NCBI GenBank assembly: GCA_903905065.1
Contig: CAIVEW010000073.1
Span: forward strand, 1-64,000
DNA: 64,000 nucleotides
Source of the DNA: an uncultured Bacteroidota bacterium
Lineage (GTDB): Bacteria > Bacteroidota > Bacteroidia > Chitinophagales > Chitinophagaceae
Reading direction: 5' to 3'
In this document: piece by piece, positions 8,763 through 17,475 of the stretch
How positions within the stretch are numbered: position 1 is the stretch's first letter
Layout: every line of letters starts with the position of its first letter
Made by a program: the position numbers and the translations under genes
The notes under the pieces: model-generated
Databases searched by the model: none
Seen by the model: only the letters and a program-made list of their open reading frames with translations
What the model was told of the DNA's origin: nothing

Positions 8763-9428
8763 TCATTCCCCGTCTTCATTATACTCTGAAGCCATGCCTG
8801 TGAGGTCATAGATCTCCTGTATTTCCTTAAGTATACCTTTGAAATTTATATTCAAGTCTATCAGGATTCCCGTATGCAGATCGAACACCCAGCCATGCAC
8901 AATGGGATAGCCATTTTTTTGATAGCTTTTTTGCACATTGGCCGTCTTTATCACGTTAGTGGCCTGTTCCCTTACGTTCAGCTCTACCAGTCGGTTGTAG
9001 CGAAGTCTCGTATCCTTTATTGTATCCAGTTCGCGGTGGTGCAGGCGATATACATCACGTATAGTGCGCAGCCAGGGGTTAAGCAGTCCCATGTCCTTGG
9101 GTATCATGGCGGCCTTCACACCGCCACAGTCATAATGTCCGCAAACAATGATGTGCTTTACGTTAAGGTGCTTTACCGCAAAGTTGATGGCTGACATTAC
9201 ATTGAGGTCTGTATTATTGACGAGGTTGGCCACATTGCGATGCACAAATACATCTCCCGGCTCCAGCCCCATGATCTCGTTGGCAGGTACGCGGCTGTCT
9301 GAGCAGCCAATGTAGAAATAATCGGGGGTCTGGTCGCCGGCCAGTTTTTCAAAAAAATTGGCGTCACGGGCTTTCATTGCAGCCACCCACTTCTTATTAT
9401 TTTCAAAAATCTCTTCGTAAGTAACCAT
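8763..9428 (-). CDS. beta-class carbonic anhydrase
   Basis: A 221-residue zinc enzyme interconverting CO2 and bicarbonate. All active-site residues are present: Cys42-x-Asp44-x-Arg46 (CSDSR), His98 and Cys101 in HYDCGG. The start was placed at MVTYEEIF (9428) rather than at an in-frame ATG 14 codons upstream, because a perfect TAnnTTTG promoter element (9437-9444) lies between the two and transcription would begin after the longer start. The gene is a single unit between priA (convergent) and the FAH-family gene (divergent). It supplies bicarbonate for carboxylases and pH balance. Confidence 0.95.
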   Translation of the reverse strand: MVTYEEIFENNKKWVAAMKARDANFFEKLAGDQTPDYFYIGCSDSRVPANEIMGLEPGDVFVHRNVANLVNNTDLNVMSAINFAVKHLNVKHIIVCGHYDCGGVKAAMIPKDMGLLNPWLRTIRDVYRLHHRELDTIKDTRLRYNRLVELNVREQATNVIKTANVQKSYQKNGYPIVHGWVFDLHTGILIDLNINFKGILKEIQEIYDLTGMASEYNEDGE

Positions 9429-9436
9429 TTCAACAT

Positions 9437-9444
9437 CAAAAGTA
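9437..9444 (-). promoter_or_regulatory. -7 promoter element of carbonic anhydrase
   Basis: On the minus strand this reads TACTTTTG, an exact TAnnTTTG match, 8 nt before the chosen ATG. It fixes the start of the carbonic anhydrase gene. Confidence 0.5.
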
Positions 9445-9540
9445 AAAAAATCAAAGGGCAAAAACAGCAATTAATACAAAAAATCAAATCTTACCATTTG
9501 AACAACTATTCAATTAAATTTACCATCAAAATCGTTTTTA

Positions 9541-10551
9541 ATGAAACTGGTAACCTATTTAAGCGACGGCGCCGAACAACTGGCTTTTTATATCAATGAC
9601 AAACTGTATGATGTGCATGATGCGAATGTGCTGTTGCCGGATAGCATGGAAGAACTGCTGGAATTCTGGGAAGAAAGCATAGAAGATATGCGAAAGACAG
9701 AAGCAGAGATAAAAGCGGGTAAGAATAAAGTGGAAGGCTTTTCATTCAAAAAGGCAAATATCATAGCGCCTGTACCGCACCCTACATCATGCAGGGATGG
9801 TTATGCATTCCGTCAGCACGTGGCAGCGGCCCGCCGCAACCGTAAAGTGGATATGATACCCGAATTTGACCAGTACCCTATATTCTACTTCACTAATCAT
9901 AATGCTATACAGGGCCCCGGCCCCATACCCTGCATGCCCGATCATTTTAAGAAGCTGGATTTTGAGCTGGAAGCAGCAGTGGTGATCTGTAAAAATGGCA
10001 GAAACATTAAGGCAGAAGAGGCAGACGAATACATAGGTGGCTACATGATCATGAACGATATGAGCGCCCGCACTTTGCAGATGGAAGAAATGCTGCTGAA
10101 CCTGGGTCCGGCCAAAGGGAAGGATTTCAGCACAGTGATAGGGCCTATGCTCGTGACTCCGGACGAACTCGAGGGCTATAAAATAGCGGCAAAGCCCGGC
10201 CATACTGGCAATGCTTACAACCTGAAAATGACCTGCAAAGTAAACGGGGTGCAGGTGAGCGAAGGCAATATGGGCGATATGGACTGGACCTTTGCAGAGA
10301 TCATAGAACGCTGCGCCTATGGTGTGGATATATTGCCGGGTGATGTAATAGGCAGCGGTACGGTAGGTACTGGCTGTTTCCTGGAACTGAATGGCACCGG
10401 TAAGCTGACCAACCCCGACTATAAAGAGCAGTGGTTACAAGATGGCGATGTGGTGGAAATGGAAATAGATGGGCTGGGACACTTATCAAATACCATAGTA
10501 GCGGAGAAAACAGACTGGAGCATATTGGCGCTTAAAAAACAAGTAAAATAA
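9541..10551 (+). CDS. fumarylacetoacetate hydrolase family protein
   Basis: A 336-residue FAH-fold hydrolase. The metal ligands of the family are visible: Glu142 and Glu144 in DFELEAAV, and Asp173 in MNDMSAR. The N-terminal SH3-like part (1-75) precedes the catalytic domain, and the GSGTVGTGC loop near residue 275 is conserved. Fumarylacetoacetase cleaves a C-C bond at the end of tyrosine breakdown; relatives act on acylpyruvates and on ring-cleavage products. The length and the two-domain form favour the fumarylacetoacetase-like branch, but no other tyrosine-degradation gene is nearby. A GNAT gene follows after 10 nt, so they are likely co-transcribed. Confidence 0.88.
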   Translation: MKLVTYLSDGAEQLAFYINDKLYDVHDANVLLPDSMEELLEFWEESIEDMRKTEAEIKAGKNKVEGFSFKKANIIAPVPHPTSCRDGYAFRQHVAAARRNRKVDMIPEFDQYPIFYFTNHNAIQGPGPIPCMPDHFKKLDFELEAAVVICKNGRNIKAEEADEYIGGYMIMNDMSARTLQMEEMLLNLGPAKGKDFSTVIGPMLVTPDELEGYKIAAKPGHTGNAYNLKMTCKVNGVQVSEGNMGDMDWTFAEIIERCAYGVDILPGDVIGSGTVGTGCFLELNGTGKLTNPDYKEQWLQDGDVVEMEIDGLGHLSNTIVAEKTDWSILALKKQVK

Positions 10552-10561
10552 CCGTAAGCCT

Positions 10562-11098
10562 TTGGTATCGATCAACATAGACGACAACTTATTGCTGCGC
10601 TCCTACGAAGTAGGTGATGCACAGGAGTTGTTTGACGTGGTGAACGACTCGCGTAAACACCTGCATCCCTGGCTGGAATGGGTGGTAAAAACAACCAAGC
10701 CGGAACATTCGCTTCAATTCATACAGCAGTCGCAGCACAAAACATATGAACAGGAGGCGCTGGACTTAGCTATTGTTTATGATAACAAGATAATAGGCGG
10801 CCTGGGAATGCACCATTGGGAGCAGGACACTAAACGCGCGCAGATAGGTTACTGGATCAGCGCTGCGCACGAGGGTAAAGGGGTGATGAAAAAATGCTTG
10901 TCTGGCTTTGTTGGGTTTCTTTTTGATAAAATAGCGCTGAATAAAATAGAGATACATTTTGTGCGAACCAATGAGCGCAGCGCAAAGATCGCAGAGCGGC
11001 TGGGCTTTAAAATAGAAGGTATCATCCGGCAAAGCATTATGAGGAACGGAATGCCGGAAGACGTAGTCGTAGCCGGGCTGCTGAAGAGTGAGCGATAG
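10562..11098 (+). CDS. GNAT acetyltransferase, RimJ/RimL type
   Basis: A 178-residue N-acetyltransferase resembling the ribosomal-protein acetyltransferases RimL/RimJ. The LLLRSYEVGDAQELF opening, the acetyl-CoA loop YWISAAHEGKGVMKK and the closing NERSAKIAERLGFKIEGIIRQ are standard for this group. No ATG is available near the N-terminus; TTG at 10562 gives the right length and lies 10 nt after the hydrolase stop, so a TTG start is proposed. The target could be a ribosomal protein N-terminus or a small amine; not determined by sequence. Confidence 0.85.
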   Translation: MVSINIDDNLLLRSYEVGDAQELFDVVNDSRKHLHPWLEWVVKTTKPEHSLQFIQQSQHKTYEQEALDLAIVYDNKIIGGLGMHHWEQDTKRAQIGYWISAAHEGKGVMKKCLSGFVGFLFDKIALNKIEIHFVRTNERSAKIAERLGFKIEGIIRQSIMRNGMPEDVVVAGLLKSER

Positions 11099-11140
11099 CA
11101 AAGACAAAACAATTAAAAAAGTAAATCAATTTTGTCTTGC
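11098..11140. terminator. possible bidirectional terminator between convergent genes
   Basis: GACAAAA at 11103-11109 pairs with TTTTGTC at 11130-11136, extended outwards by GCAA/TTGC with one bulged A. It spans the meeting point of the GNAT and HNH genes and overlaps the end of the HNH gene. The stem is AT-rich and the loop long, so support is modest. Confidence 0.3.
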
Positions 11141-12198
11141 CAATAATTGCCATCTTTCCATTCCAATCTTAATTTTATTGGTATTTTATTGTTGACTATT
11201 TCCGTGCTTGGTATTTCAACATCAATAATCCTATTGATAAAATTGAGTGCGGGCGCGCAGGATCGTCGAATTTTATTTTTGAAGGGAATATTAATAAGTC
11301 TAGCTAAATCAAGTTTAACCAAACGTTCAAGCAAACGCTTATCACTTTTATGATCGTTGAAATATTTATGAATGAATGACACGGGATAGCCGCTATCAAC
11401 CGAGTTATAATTAACAGCAATTATAGTTTGTATTCTTTGTTTTGCAAGTTCCGCACCAGAAATAAGCGAAAAGTCGCCATTGGTAATATCTAAGTCTAAG
11501 TCGTCATCAAGTTTAATGTCTGCTCCAAGATCGTTAAGAAATATCCTGTTTTCTTTATTTTCAAGAGTGACTGTTATGGTGTAAAACCCTGTGTTTGTAT
11601 CAAGATTCCAATCTATGCTATTTTTTATTAGCCTACCGTCCCCTTGCGATTCGATGCAAATAAAATAATCAACATCTCGATGGCCAAAAACCTCTGTAGA
11701 AAGTTCGCGTAACATTTTAATATTGCCATAAATGAAACGAATAACGCTAAACACCCAGGTATTATTTTCTTTAGCATCAATCCAAAACCCTTCAAAAATA
11801 AGGTTATTTGATAAAGAGACCAGAGTGGTACAATCAGCCAAATCTTTTTCGCCATTCTTTATCGCTTTCAAAGCACTAGCTTCTGCTTTATTTTTCCATA
11901 GTCTAAGTGTTGCTGCAGAAAAAGCGTCTGGATCAACATCTATAAGACGGGCGTGATTGCGACACATCCATATGCCATTTTTTACAGAACTTAATTCGTC
12001 TTTTGAGATTTGGGGATTGGCTCGAGGTCCATGTATTGATGCTGCATAGATATGAGCTGCCTCACCGAGGTTAGTAATGCCCTCTTCATTAATTCCACTT
12101 GGGCCAATAGTTGGGTTTAAACAACCCGGGAAGGAACATTTATAATTTACCCTACCGGCAAGTATCTGTTTAGTCTTCGCTGTAAAATTTTCTCTCAA
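11113..12198 (-). CDS. HNH nuclease-like protein with baseplate-like C-terminus
   Basis: A 361-residue protein in two parts. Residues 1-110 form an HNH/zinc-finger nuclease-like domain: Cys-x4-Cys (CSFPGC), the GEAAHIYAA box with its His, and NGIWMCRNHARLID with Cys and His. This domain is common in putative defence and mobile-element proteins. The C-terminal 230 residues are not a standard partner. Positions near 235-275 (LDLDITNGDFSLISGAELAK, then QRIQTIIAVN) recall the gpW/Gp25/gp46 baseplate family. The start is TTG at 12198: a stop lies four codons upstream and no ATG precedes the domain. Base composition is clearly more AT-rich than its neighbours, suggesting transfer. Function unknown; phage defence is possible. 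Confidence 0.7.
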   Translation of the reverse strand: MRENFTAKTKQILAGRVNYKCSFPGCLNPTIGPSGINEEGITNLGEAAHIYAASIHGPRANPQISKDELSSVKNGIWMCRNHARLIDVDPDAFSAATLRLWKNKAEASALKAIKNGEKDLADCTTLVSLSNNLIFEGFWIDAKENNTWVFSVIRFIYGNIKMLRELSTEVFGHRDVDYFICIESQGDGRLIKNSIDWNLDTNTGFYTITVTLENKENRIFLNDLGADIKLDDDLDLDITNGDFSLISGAELAKQRIQTIIAVNYNSVDSGYPVSFIHKYFNDHKSDKRLLERLVKLDLARLINIPFKNKIRRSCAPALNFINRIIDVEIPSTEIVNNKIPIKLRLEWKDGNYWQDKIDLLF

Positions 12199-12281
12199 AG
12201 AAATAGTTTATGTTAAAAATAAGAAATAACCTATATCCTTTATAGGCTTTTAACAATAATCGAAACGCACCAATCATTAAT

Positions 12282-14093
12282 CTACATCAGCGCATTTATC
12301 TCCGTTTGCTTTTGCTTCAGCAACACATTCAGGTCCTTCCATGTTTTCACTTGCTTGGCTACTTTGGTGAGTGTGCCCAGGGAGGTGATGTGCTCATCTA
12401 TTATCGCAATGAGTGGCGTGAGCACCTGTGGTGAAAAATAGGAGACCGCGGCTCTCTTGCGCTCCTCCAGCCGTTCATCATCCAGTGCCGCAACGAGGAC
12501 ATTTATTTGTTTATGAAAACCTTGCGCATGGCCCTGAGCTTGCTTCAGCGTCGTAACTATTTTTCCGTGAAGTTCTATGTTCTTTTCCTTGGGGCCGGTT
12601 TTGCGCTTGAGTATTTCAGGTAGTAGCTGTTCGGTGTGGGCGATTAGCTCCATAAATGAAAAGATCCTGCCCAGGTGCGACGCCAGTGCTTTGCGTTTGC
12701 TTTGCACCAGCAATTCTTCCAGCTCATCTTCTTCGTGCTCTGATTCCGCGAAGTCAACCACACGGCGGTCTGTGATCACATTTTCTAAGCTCAGCTTACT
12801 ACGCAGCACAAGGCCGTCAATACTGGTGCACCGGCTCAGTGCTACATACACCTGCCCCGGCGCAAAGGATTGGTTCAGGTCTACCACGGCCTTCTGCAGA
12901 GTGAGCCCCTGGCTCTTATGCACTGTTATGGCCCATGCCAGCCTAATTGGGTACTGAGTGAAGCTGCCAGATTCCTCTTCTTCTATCTCGCCCTTCTGCG
13001 GGTTCAGCGTATAGCGCATATTCTTCCACGTCTCCAGCTCCAGCAACAATGGCTCACTTTCTTCTTCTCCCGGGAAGGTCACCCATATTCCTGCGGAGTC
13101 AATGCTTTTTATCTTGGCGATCTTGCCATTGTAGTATCGGCGCGGTGTTTGCAGGTCATTCTTTACAAACATCACCTGTGCGCCTTCCTTTAGTTGCAGC
13201 ACTTCTTCGGTAGGCAGGTTCTTAGGGTTGAACTCATTTTTTATCGTTCCCGTGAAGTTATGTACCGGCGTAGGCAATTGCTCCAGCGATTGCTGGTTCA
13301 CCGTGTCTGCAATGCGGTTATGGGTCGAGAGTATGATGTAGCCCGCATCTTTTTGTGGCAGCGGGTCGTAGCGGTCATTCAGTATCTCAATGTCGTGTGG
13401 GTTCACATTGCCGTTACGAATGCGGTTAAGTATATCAATAAAAGCCTGCTCCTTCTGCCGGTATATCTTCTTCAGCTCTATATACAGTGTAGGGTGCTGT
13501 TGCAGCACTTTAGAATCAAAAAAGTAAGGGCTGGCGTAAAACTGTCTCAGTATTTCCCAGTCCTCTTCTGGCGCCACCGGCGGCAACTGGAACAGATCGC
13601 CAATGAACACCAACTGCACCCCGCCAAACGGTGCGCTCCAGTTTTTGCGTACGTGGCGTAGCACCAGGTCCATACTATCCAGCAGGTCGCAGCGCACCAT
13701 GCTCACCTCGTCTATGATCATTAGGTCCAGTTTACGCAGCAGCTTTATTTTGGTTTCCCGCAGGCGCAGGTTGGCCAGCAGGGAATGCTTGTCCTGTGTA
13801 CCCTCGCTCTGTCGCCCGAAGCCCCCGGCGCTGCCTGGCACAAATGGCCCGAATGGCAATTGCAGGAAAGAATGTATGGTTTCGCCGCCCGCATTAATGG
13901 CCGCAACGCCGGTGGGCGCCACTATCGCACATTGCTTGCTGGTCTGTGTTTTTATGTATTTAAGAAAGGTAGTTTTACCCGTACCTGCCTTGCCCGTGAG
14001 AAATAAATTTTCTTCCGTATCTCTTACAAAGGCAACAGCTTTTTGGAAAATGGAATTCGACGTATCTAATGTATCAGTGACAGTTTCGGGCAT
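12282..14093 (-). CDS. Pif1/RecD-like DNA helicase
   Basis: A 603-residue superfamily 1B helicase. Walker A FLTGKAGTGKTTFLKYI is near residue 35, then APTGVAAINAGG (motif Ia), IIDEVSMV (Walker B), FIGDLFQLPPV (motif III), and the late motif AWAITVHKSQGLTLQKAVVDL with YVALSRCTS (motifs V-VI). This set is typical of bacterial Pif1-like enzymes, which unwind DNA 5' to 3' and resolve difficult structures such as G-quadruplexes. The last 130 residues are helical and Lys/Glu-rich without a recognised domain. The gene seems to be transcribed alone: a TATTTTTA element ends 4 nt before the ATG. Confidence 0.92.
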   Translation of the reverse strand: MPETVTDTLDTSNSIFQKAVAFVRDTEENLFLTGKAGTGKTTFLKYIKTQTSKQCAIVAPTGVAAINAGGETIHSFLQLPFGPFVPGSAGGFGRQSEGTQDKHSLLANLRLRETKIKLLRKLDLMIIDEVSMVRCDLLDSMDLVLRHVRKNWSAPFGGVQLVFIGDLFQLPPVAPEEDWEILRQFYASPYFFDSKVLQQHPTLYIELKKIYRQKEQAFIDILNRIRNGNVNPHDIEILNDRYDPLPQKDAGYIILSTHNRIADTVNQQSLEQLPTPVHNFTGTIKNEFNPKNLPTEEVLQLKEGAQVMFVKNDLQTPRRYYNGKIAKIKSIDSAGIWVTFPGEEESEPLLLELETWKNMRYTLNPQKGEIEEEESGSFTQYPIRLAWAITVHKSQGLTLQKAVVDLNQSFAPGQVYVALSRCTSIDGLVLRSKLSLENVITDRRVVDFAESEHEEDELEELLVQSKRKALASHLGRIFSFMELIAHTEQLLPEILKRKTGPKEKNIELHGKIVTTLKQAQGHAQGFHKQINVLVAALDDERLEERKRAAVSYFSPQVLTPLIAIIDEHITSLGTLTKVAKQVKTWKDLNVLLKQKQTEINALM

Positions 14094-14097
14094 CGCT

Positions 14098-14105
14098 TAA
14101 AAATA
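14098..14105 (-). promoter_or_regulatory. candidate -7 element, leaderless pif1-like mRNA
   Basis: Minus-strand TATTTTTA (one mismatch to TAnnTTTG) followed by AGCG and then the ATG of the Pif1-like gene. The 4-nt spacing predicts transcription starting at or next to the start codon. Confidence 0.35.
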
Positions 14106-14227
14106 CGGAGAATATGCGAATGTTATCTCGCGGAAAAATTTCTCGCTAAGCCGCAAAGCTCGCAATTCTTTCATTGCGTTTTTAAGATCGCATCGTGGGA
14201 TTGAAGTGTTGACTGGAGATGTTTCGT

Positions 14228-14251
14228 AGAGACGCCATGCACGGCGTCTCT
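14228..14251. repeat. hairpin repeat AGAGACGCC, copy 1
   Basis: AGAGACGCC and its complement GGCGTCTCT flank a 6-nt loop. A related hairpin (same TAGAGACG edge, different inner bases) lies at 20646-20673. It sits between the Pif1-like and peptide-binding genes, with no T-run. The rest of the 14094-14273 gap shows nothing else. Confidence 0.65.
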
Positions 14252-14273
14252 GCTTGCGGATATTCGTTAAAAA

Positions 14274-15938
14274 TTACATCTTCCTCACCCTCCTGATATC
14301 TATAATGTTCATCGGATTGCTGCGGAAGCCGGTGATGTTATTAGGCGTGAAATGATAGAGTCGTTCGTAGTATAGCGGCAGAACCGGTGCATAGCTCATA
14401 GCCAGGCTATCCATTTTGCGGTACAGCGCCCAGCGGGCAGTATCAGACAGGTTCAGGCTCTCATCATACCATTTATCAAAAACAGGGTCACTGAATCGTG
14501 TGTAATTAGGAGGCGCGGGAAAATGGCTATTGAAGAAAACTAAGTAGGTCTCGGCATCTGGGTAGTCGGCCAGCCACTGCGCGCGGAAAAGTACTGCTTT
14601 CGACCTGCTCATTTGCTGCTTCAGTATATTGGGTTGCATCAGATCTATCGTTGCAGTTATCCCCACTTCCTGTAGCTCACTGGCTATAAAGTTCACAATA
14701 TCCTCAAAGTTGTTCGGGCAAACTATTTTTATCGGCTTCATACCCTTACCGTTCGGGTAGCCGGCGGCGGCCAGTAGTTGCAGGGCTTTCGCCGGATCAT
14801 AGTGGTATCCGTAGTTCGCGCCTGAATCATAACCGGGCATACCCGCCGGGATGAACCCTTGTGTAGCGGGTTTCTCCATACCGTTCTTAAAATAGGTGAC
14901 GATCTTTCGCCGGTCTATAGCGTAGTTGATGGCCTGCCGCACCAGTTTGTTTCGCGTAGGTTCATCTTTCATCACTTCGTTGGTAGTATCGGTGAGAAAA
15001 CCAATGTACTCGGTGTTGAGATAAGTGCTTTTATCAAGATGGAACTTGCCCTCAAACTCTTTTTTAAGGTTCCCATCTTTAGATAACAGCAGGTCTTTGA
15101 ACGAGCCATCTACGCCATTTACAAAATCCACCTTACCCTGCTGGAACAACAAAAATTCCGTTGCCTTGCTATCCACGAAGGTTGCCTGCACCGCATCCAG
15201 GTATGGCAGTTTTTGCCCGGTGCTGTCCGCTTCCCAATAGTGCGGGTTTCGTAGCAGGTTTAGCGCATTTCCCTCGTCCCAGTAGCTGAATGTGAACGGC
15301 CCGGTGCCGCATGGATGGTTTCTAAAATCCTTGCCCCAATGCGCTGTCACCTCATGCGGCACTATGCTGCAATAAGACATGCTCAGTAGCTCGGGCAGCG
15401 GCCTGAACGGCGAACGAAGATTTATTTGAAAGGTAGTATCATCAATGGCAACGAATGGATTCGCGGCGGCTACTTTACCATTAAATATCCACGCACCCGG
15501 CGATGCTATTTTGGGATCCATGATACGTGTAAAACTATATACTACATCTTGCGCGGTCATTTTCCGCCCCTTGCCACCATCAAACAAAACATTATCCTGG
15601 AAATAAACATCACCCCTCAGGTGAAAGGTATAAGTCAGCCCGCTTTCATTTACCGCCCAGCTTTTGGCCAGCGAGGGAACGGTGTGCAAATGCTCATCGG
15701 TTTCCACCAGCGTATTGTACAGCATATGGTCCACCCACATCATATTCAGGTCTTTGGCAAACGCCGGGTCCAGCGATTCCAGGTAGCCGGATGAAATGTT
15801 GAGATGAAAAACGTTTTTAGAAACGGTTGGTGATGGGTGATGACAAGCGGAAATAAAAAAGCAGACAGATAAAAGGAATGAGCAATGCCTGTTGCCGATT
15901 CTAAAAAACCAACCGAAATCATTGGAACGATATTTCAA
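14274..15938 (-). CDS. oligopeptide-type ABC substrate-binding lipoprotein
   Basis: A 554-residue family 5 solute-binding protein (OppA/DppA/NikA fold). The signal ends in a lipobox (FFISAC), with Cys near residue 32, so the protein should be a lipoprotein. The family signature runs from ESLDPAFAKD through LAKSWAVNESGLTYTFHLR to DVVYSFTRIMDP, with the typical RNPHYW and AINYAIDRRKIV blocks downstream. It binds peptides, nickel or other solutes for an ABC importer. No permease or ATPase gene is nearby, so the partner must be elsewhere. Its 5' end overlaps the MNT gene by 20 nt in the same direction, so it may be read through from the toxin-antitoxin genes. Confidence 0.88.
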   Translation of the reverse strand: MKYRSNDFGWFFRIGNRHCSFLLSVCFFISACHHPSPTVSKNVFHLNISSGYLESLDPAFAKDLNMMWVDHMLYNTLVETDEHLHTVPSLAKSWAVNESGLTYTFHLRGDVYFQDNVLFDGGKGRKMTAQDVVYSFTRIMDPKIASPGAWIFNGKVAAANPFVAIDDTTFQINLRSPFRPLPELLSMSYCSIVPHEVTAHWGKDFRNHPCGTGPFTFSYWDEGNALNLLRNPHYWEADSTGQKLPYLDAVQATFVDSKATEFLLFQQGKVDFVNGVDGSFKDLLLSKDGNLKKEFEGKFHLDKSTYLNTEYIGFLTDTTNEVMKDEPTRNKLVRQAINYAIDRRKIVTYFKNGMEKPATQGFIPAGMPGYDSGANYGYHYDPAKALQLLAAAGYPNGKGMKPIKIVCPNNFEDIVNFIASELQEVGITATIDLMQPNILKQQMSRSKAVLFRAQWLADYPDAETYLVFFNSHFPAPPNYTRFSDPVFDKWYDESLNLSDTARWALYRKMDSLAMSYAPVLPLYYERLYHFTPNNITGFRSNPMNIIDIRRVRKM

Positions 15939-16242
15939 TACCTTCTTTTTTTACCTGGTCAACCAATGCAGAATCGTTATCTGAAAAAAATCGTTTTGAT
16001 CCAATGGTAAAAGGCTCGATGCGCAGATCAACTTTACGTGTCAGTTGCCAGGCTTTTGCTTTAATCTTAATGTCGTCAGCATCAAAGCTGTCCGACACCA
16101 GCATTACATCTATGTCGCTGTCTTCACTGGCTTGGTTGCGCGCAAAACTGCCATATAAAAATGCCTTTTGTATCCTTAACCCGGCTTCGTTAAGGATACG
16201 CACGTATAATTGAAGAAGTTTTATAACATCGCTTTGAGCCAT
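15919..16242 (-). CDS. MNT nucleotidyltransferase, antitoxin-like
   Basis: A 107-residue minimal nucleotidyltransferase. The family motif GSF (31-33) is followed by Asp43-x-Asp45 (SDIDVMLVS), giving the Gly-Ser-x10-Asp-x-Asp pattern; a third acidic residue lies in VDLRIEPF. In HEPN-MNT pairs such proteins neutralise the HEPN RNase, in characterised cases by AMPylating it. It overlaps the end of the HEPN frame by 22 nt and is therefore probably translated by coupling. The protein itself looks intact. Confidence 0.85.
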   Translation of the reverse strand: MAQSDVIKLLQLYVRILNEAGLRIQKAFLYGSFARNQASEDSDIDVMLVSDSFDADDIKIKAKAWQLTRKVDLRIEPFTIGSKRFFSDNDSALVDQVKKEGIEISFQ

Positions 16243-16600
16243 TTGTGCAATGTAATGGTTTTTTCAAAATAAGTCTGCGTTTCGAGCTGGTTTGGTTCCG
16301 GTGGAAAATGCTCCGGGTATCGCCCTTCCAAATGGTATGCTTGTATTTCCGAAATGACTCTTCCTGGAATTCATCTAACACAACGCCGGCCGTGTCCGCA
16401 AGGGAGGATAAAATATGTGTCCTTGGTGGATGCTGTTCGGTTTTTTTAACCACTAACGCTTTTAATATTTTCTCAAGGCATAAGTGACAGAAAAACAAGC
16501 TAGTCAGGAAGCGGTTATTTTCCACCATGATCCTGCCATTGAGCAATTCCTCTTCAGCGCCGGTTTCCCAGTATAGAATTTGTTTTTTAACGTTGATCAT
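16221..16600 (-). pseudogene. HEPN-domain gene with a frameshift
   Basis: From ATG 16600 the frame reads like a HEPN protein of HEPN-MNT modules (ILYWETGAEEELLNGR, FFCHLCLEKILKALVVKK, PPRTHILSSLA). Near 16340-16345 similarity stops. The frame reached by restoring one base there continues with the usual HEPN ending, including AYHLEGRYPEHFPPEP and TYFEKTITLHKWLKAML, and stops at 16221, overlapping the MNT start. Without correction the protein ends in an unrelated Lys/Arg-rich tail at 16190. HEPN proteins of this type are RNases or tRNA-targeting toxins. Inactivation by mutation or a sequencing error are both possible. No slippery heptamer for programmed shifting is present. Confidence 0.75.
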
Positions 16601-16690
16601 AGATTGCAACGAATTTGACTATTACCTAAGAGGAAAATCTTTTTCAAATTTAGTAAAGTGTCATCATCTACGTTTAGTTTATTATTTAAA

Positions 16691-16698
16691 TACCTTTG
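16691..16698 (+). promoter_or_regulatory. -7 promoter element of pdxJ
   Basis: TACCTTTG, an exact TAnnTTTG match, 7 nt before the pdxJ ATG. The implied 5' leader is only a few bases. Confidence 0.5.
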
Positions 16699-16705
16699 AA
16701 TCATC

Positions 16706-17428
16706 ATGCCCACCAAGCTTTCCGTAAACATAAACAAGATAGCCACCCTCCGTAACAGCAGGGGCGGCGATAACCCAGATGTAATAAAGGCCGCCATCGA
16801 CTGTCAGCAATTTGGCGCAGATGGCATAACTGTTCATCCACGCCCTGATGAGCGGCACATCAGGTATAGTGATGTTAGGGAGATCAGCAAAATAATCACT
16901 ACGGAATTCAATATTGAAGGCAACCCTACCGAAGACAAGTTTGTAGACCTTGTGCTGGAGGTAAAACCTGCGCAGGTAACATTAGTTCCAGATAGCCCGG
17001 GGCAGCTTACTTCCAACCATGGCTGGGATACAATAAAAGAAAAAGGGTATCTGCAACAGATCATTGGTGTTTTCAAAAACGCGGGTATACGTGTTTCCAT
17101 ATTTGTTGATCCTATAGAGCGAATTGCCGCCGCTGCCGCAGCTACCGGCGCCGACCGGGTAGAGCTATATACCGAAGACTACGCCAAAAACTACCGGAAA
17201 GACAAGGATGCTGCAATAGCTGCATACGTAAAAGCCGCAGACATTGCCACCAAAAATGGCCTCGGCCTAAATGCCGGCCACGACCTGGACCGGGAAAATC
17301 TCCGCTTTTTTAAGCAATCCATTCCCAACCTCCTGGAGGTTTCCATAGGCCATGCATTAATAGCAGATGCACTTTATTATGGGCTGGAAAATGTGATACA
17401 GCTGTATAAAAGGGCGCTGATTGGTTAA
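16706..17428 (+). CDS. pdxJ: pyridoxine 5'-phosphate synthase
   Basis: A 240-residue TIM-barrel enzyme that condenses 1-deoxyxylulose 5-phosphate with 3-amino-1-hydroxyacetone phosphate to make pyridoxine 5'-phosphate, the last ring-forming step of the DXP-dependent vitamin B6 route. Family blocks are complete: LSVNINKIATLRNSRGG at the N-terminus, GITVHPRPDERHI (binding His and Arg residues), QVTLVPD, LGLNAGHDLD and the closing EVSIGHALI. Length is typical. It stands alone behind its own promoter; a DUF5723 gene follows after 47 nt. Confidence 0.97.
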   Translation: MPTKLSVNINKIATLRNSRGGDNPDVIKAAIDCQQFGADGITVHPRPDERHIRYSDVREISKIITTEFNIEGNPTEDKFVDLVLEVKPAQVTLVPDSPGQLTSNHGWDTIKEKGYLQQIIGVFKNAGIRVSIFVDPIERIAAAAAATGADRVELYTEDYAKNYRKDKDAAIAAYVKAADIATKNGLGLNAGHDLDRENLRFFKQSIPNLLEVSIGHALIADALYYGLENVIQLYKRALIG

Positions 17429-17475
17429 ATATGTGAAAGGGAAGTATTATTTTGTGTAAAACAAAATGGTATAAT

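Noticed and set aside
16336-16350. Programmed ribosomal frameshift in the HEPN gene
   Set aside because: No slippery heptamer or downstream stem was found; mutation or sequencing error is simpler.
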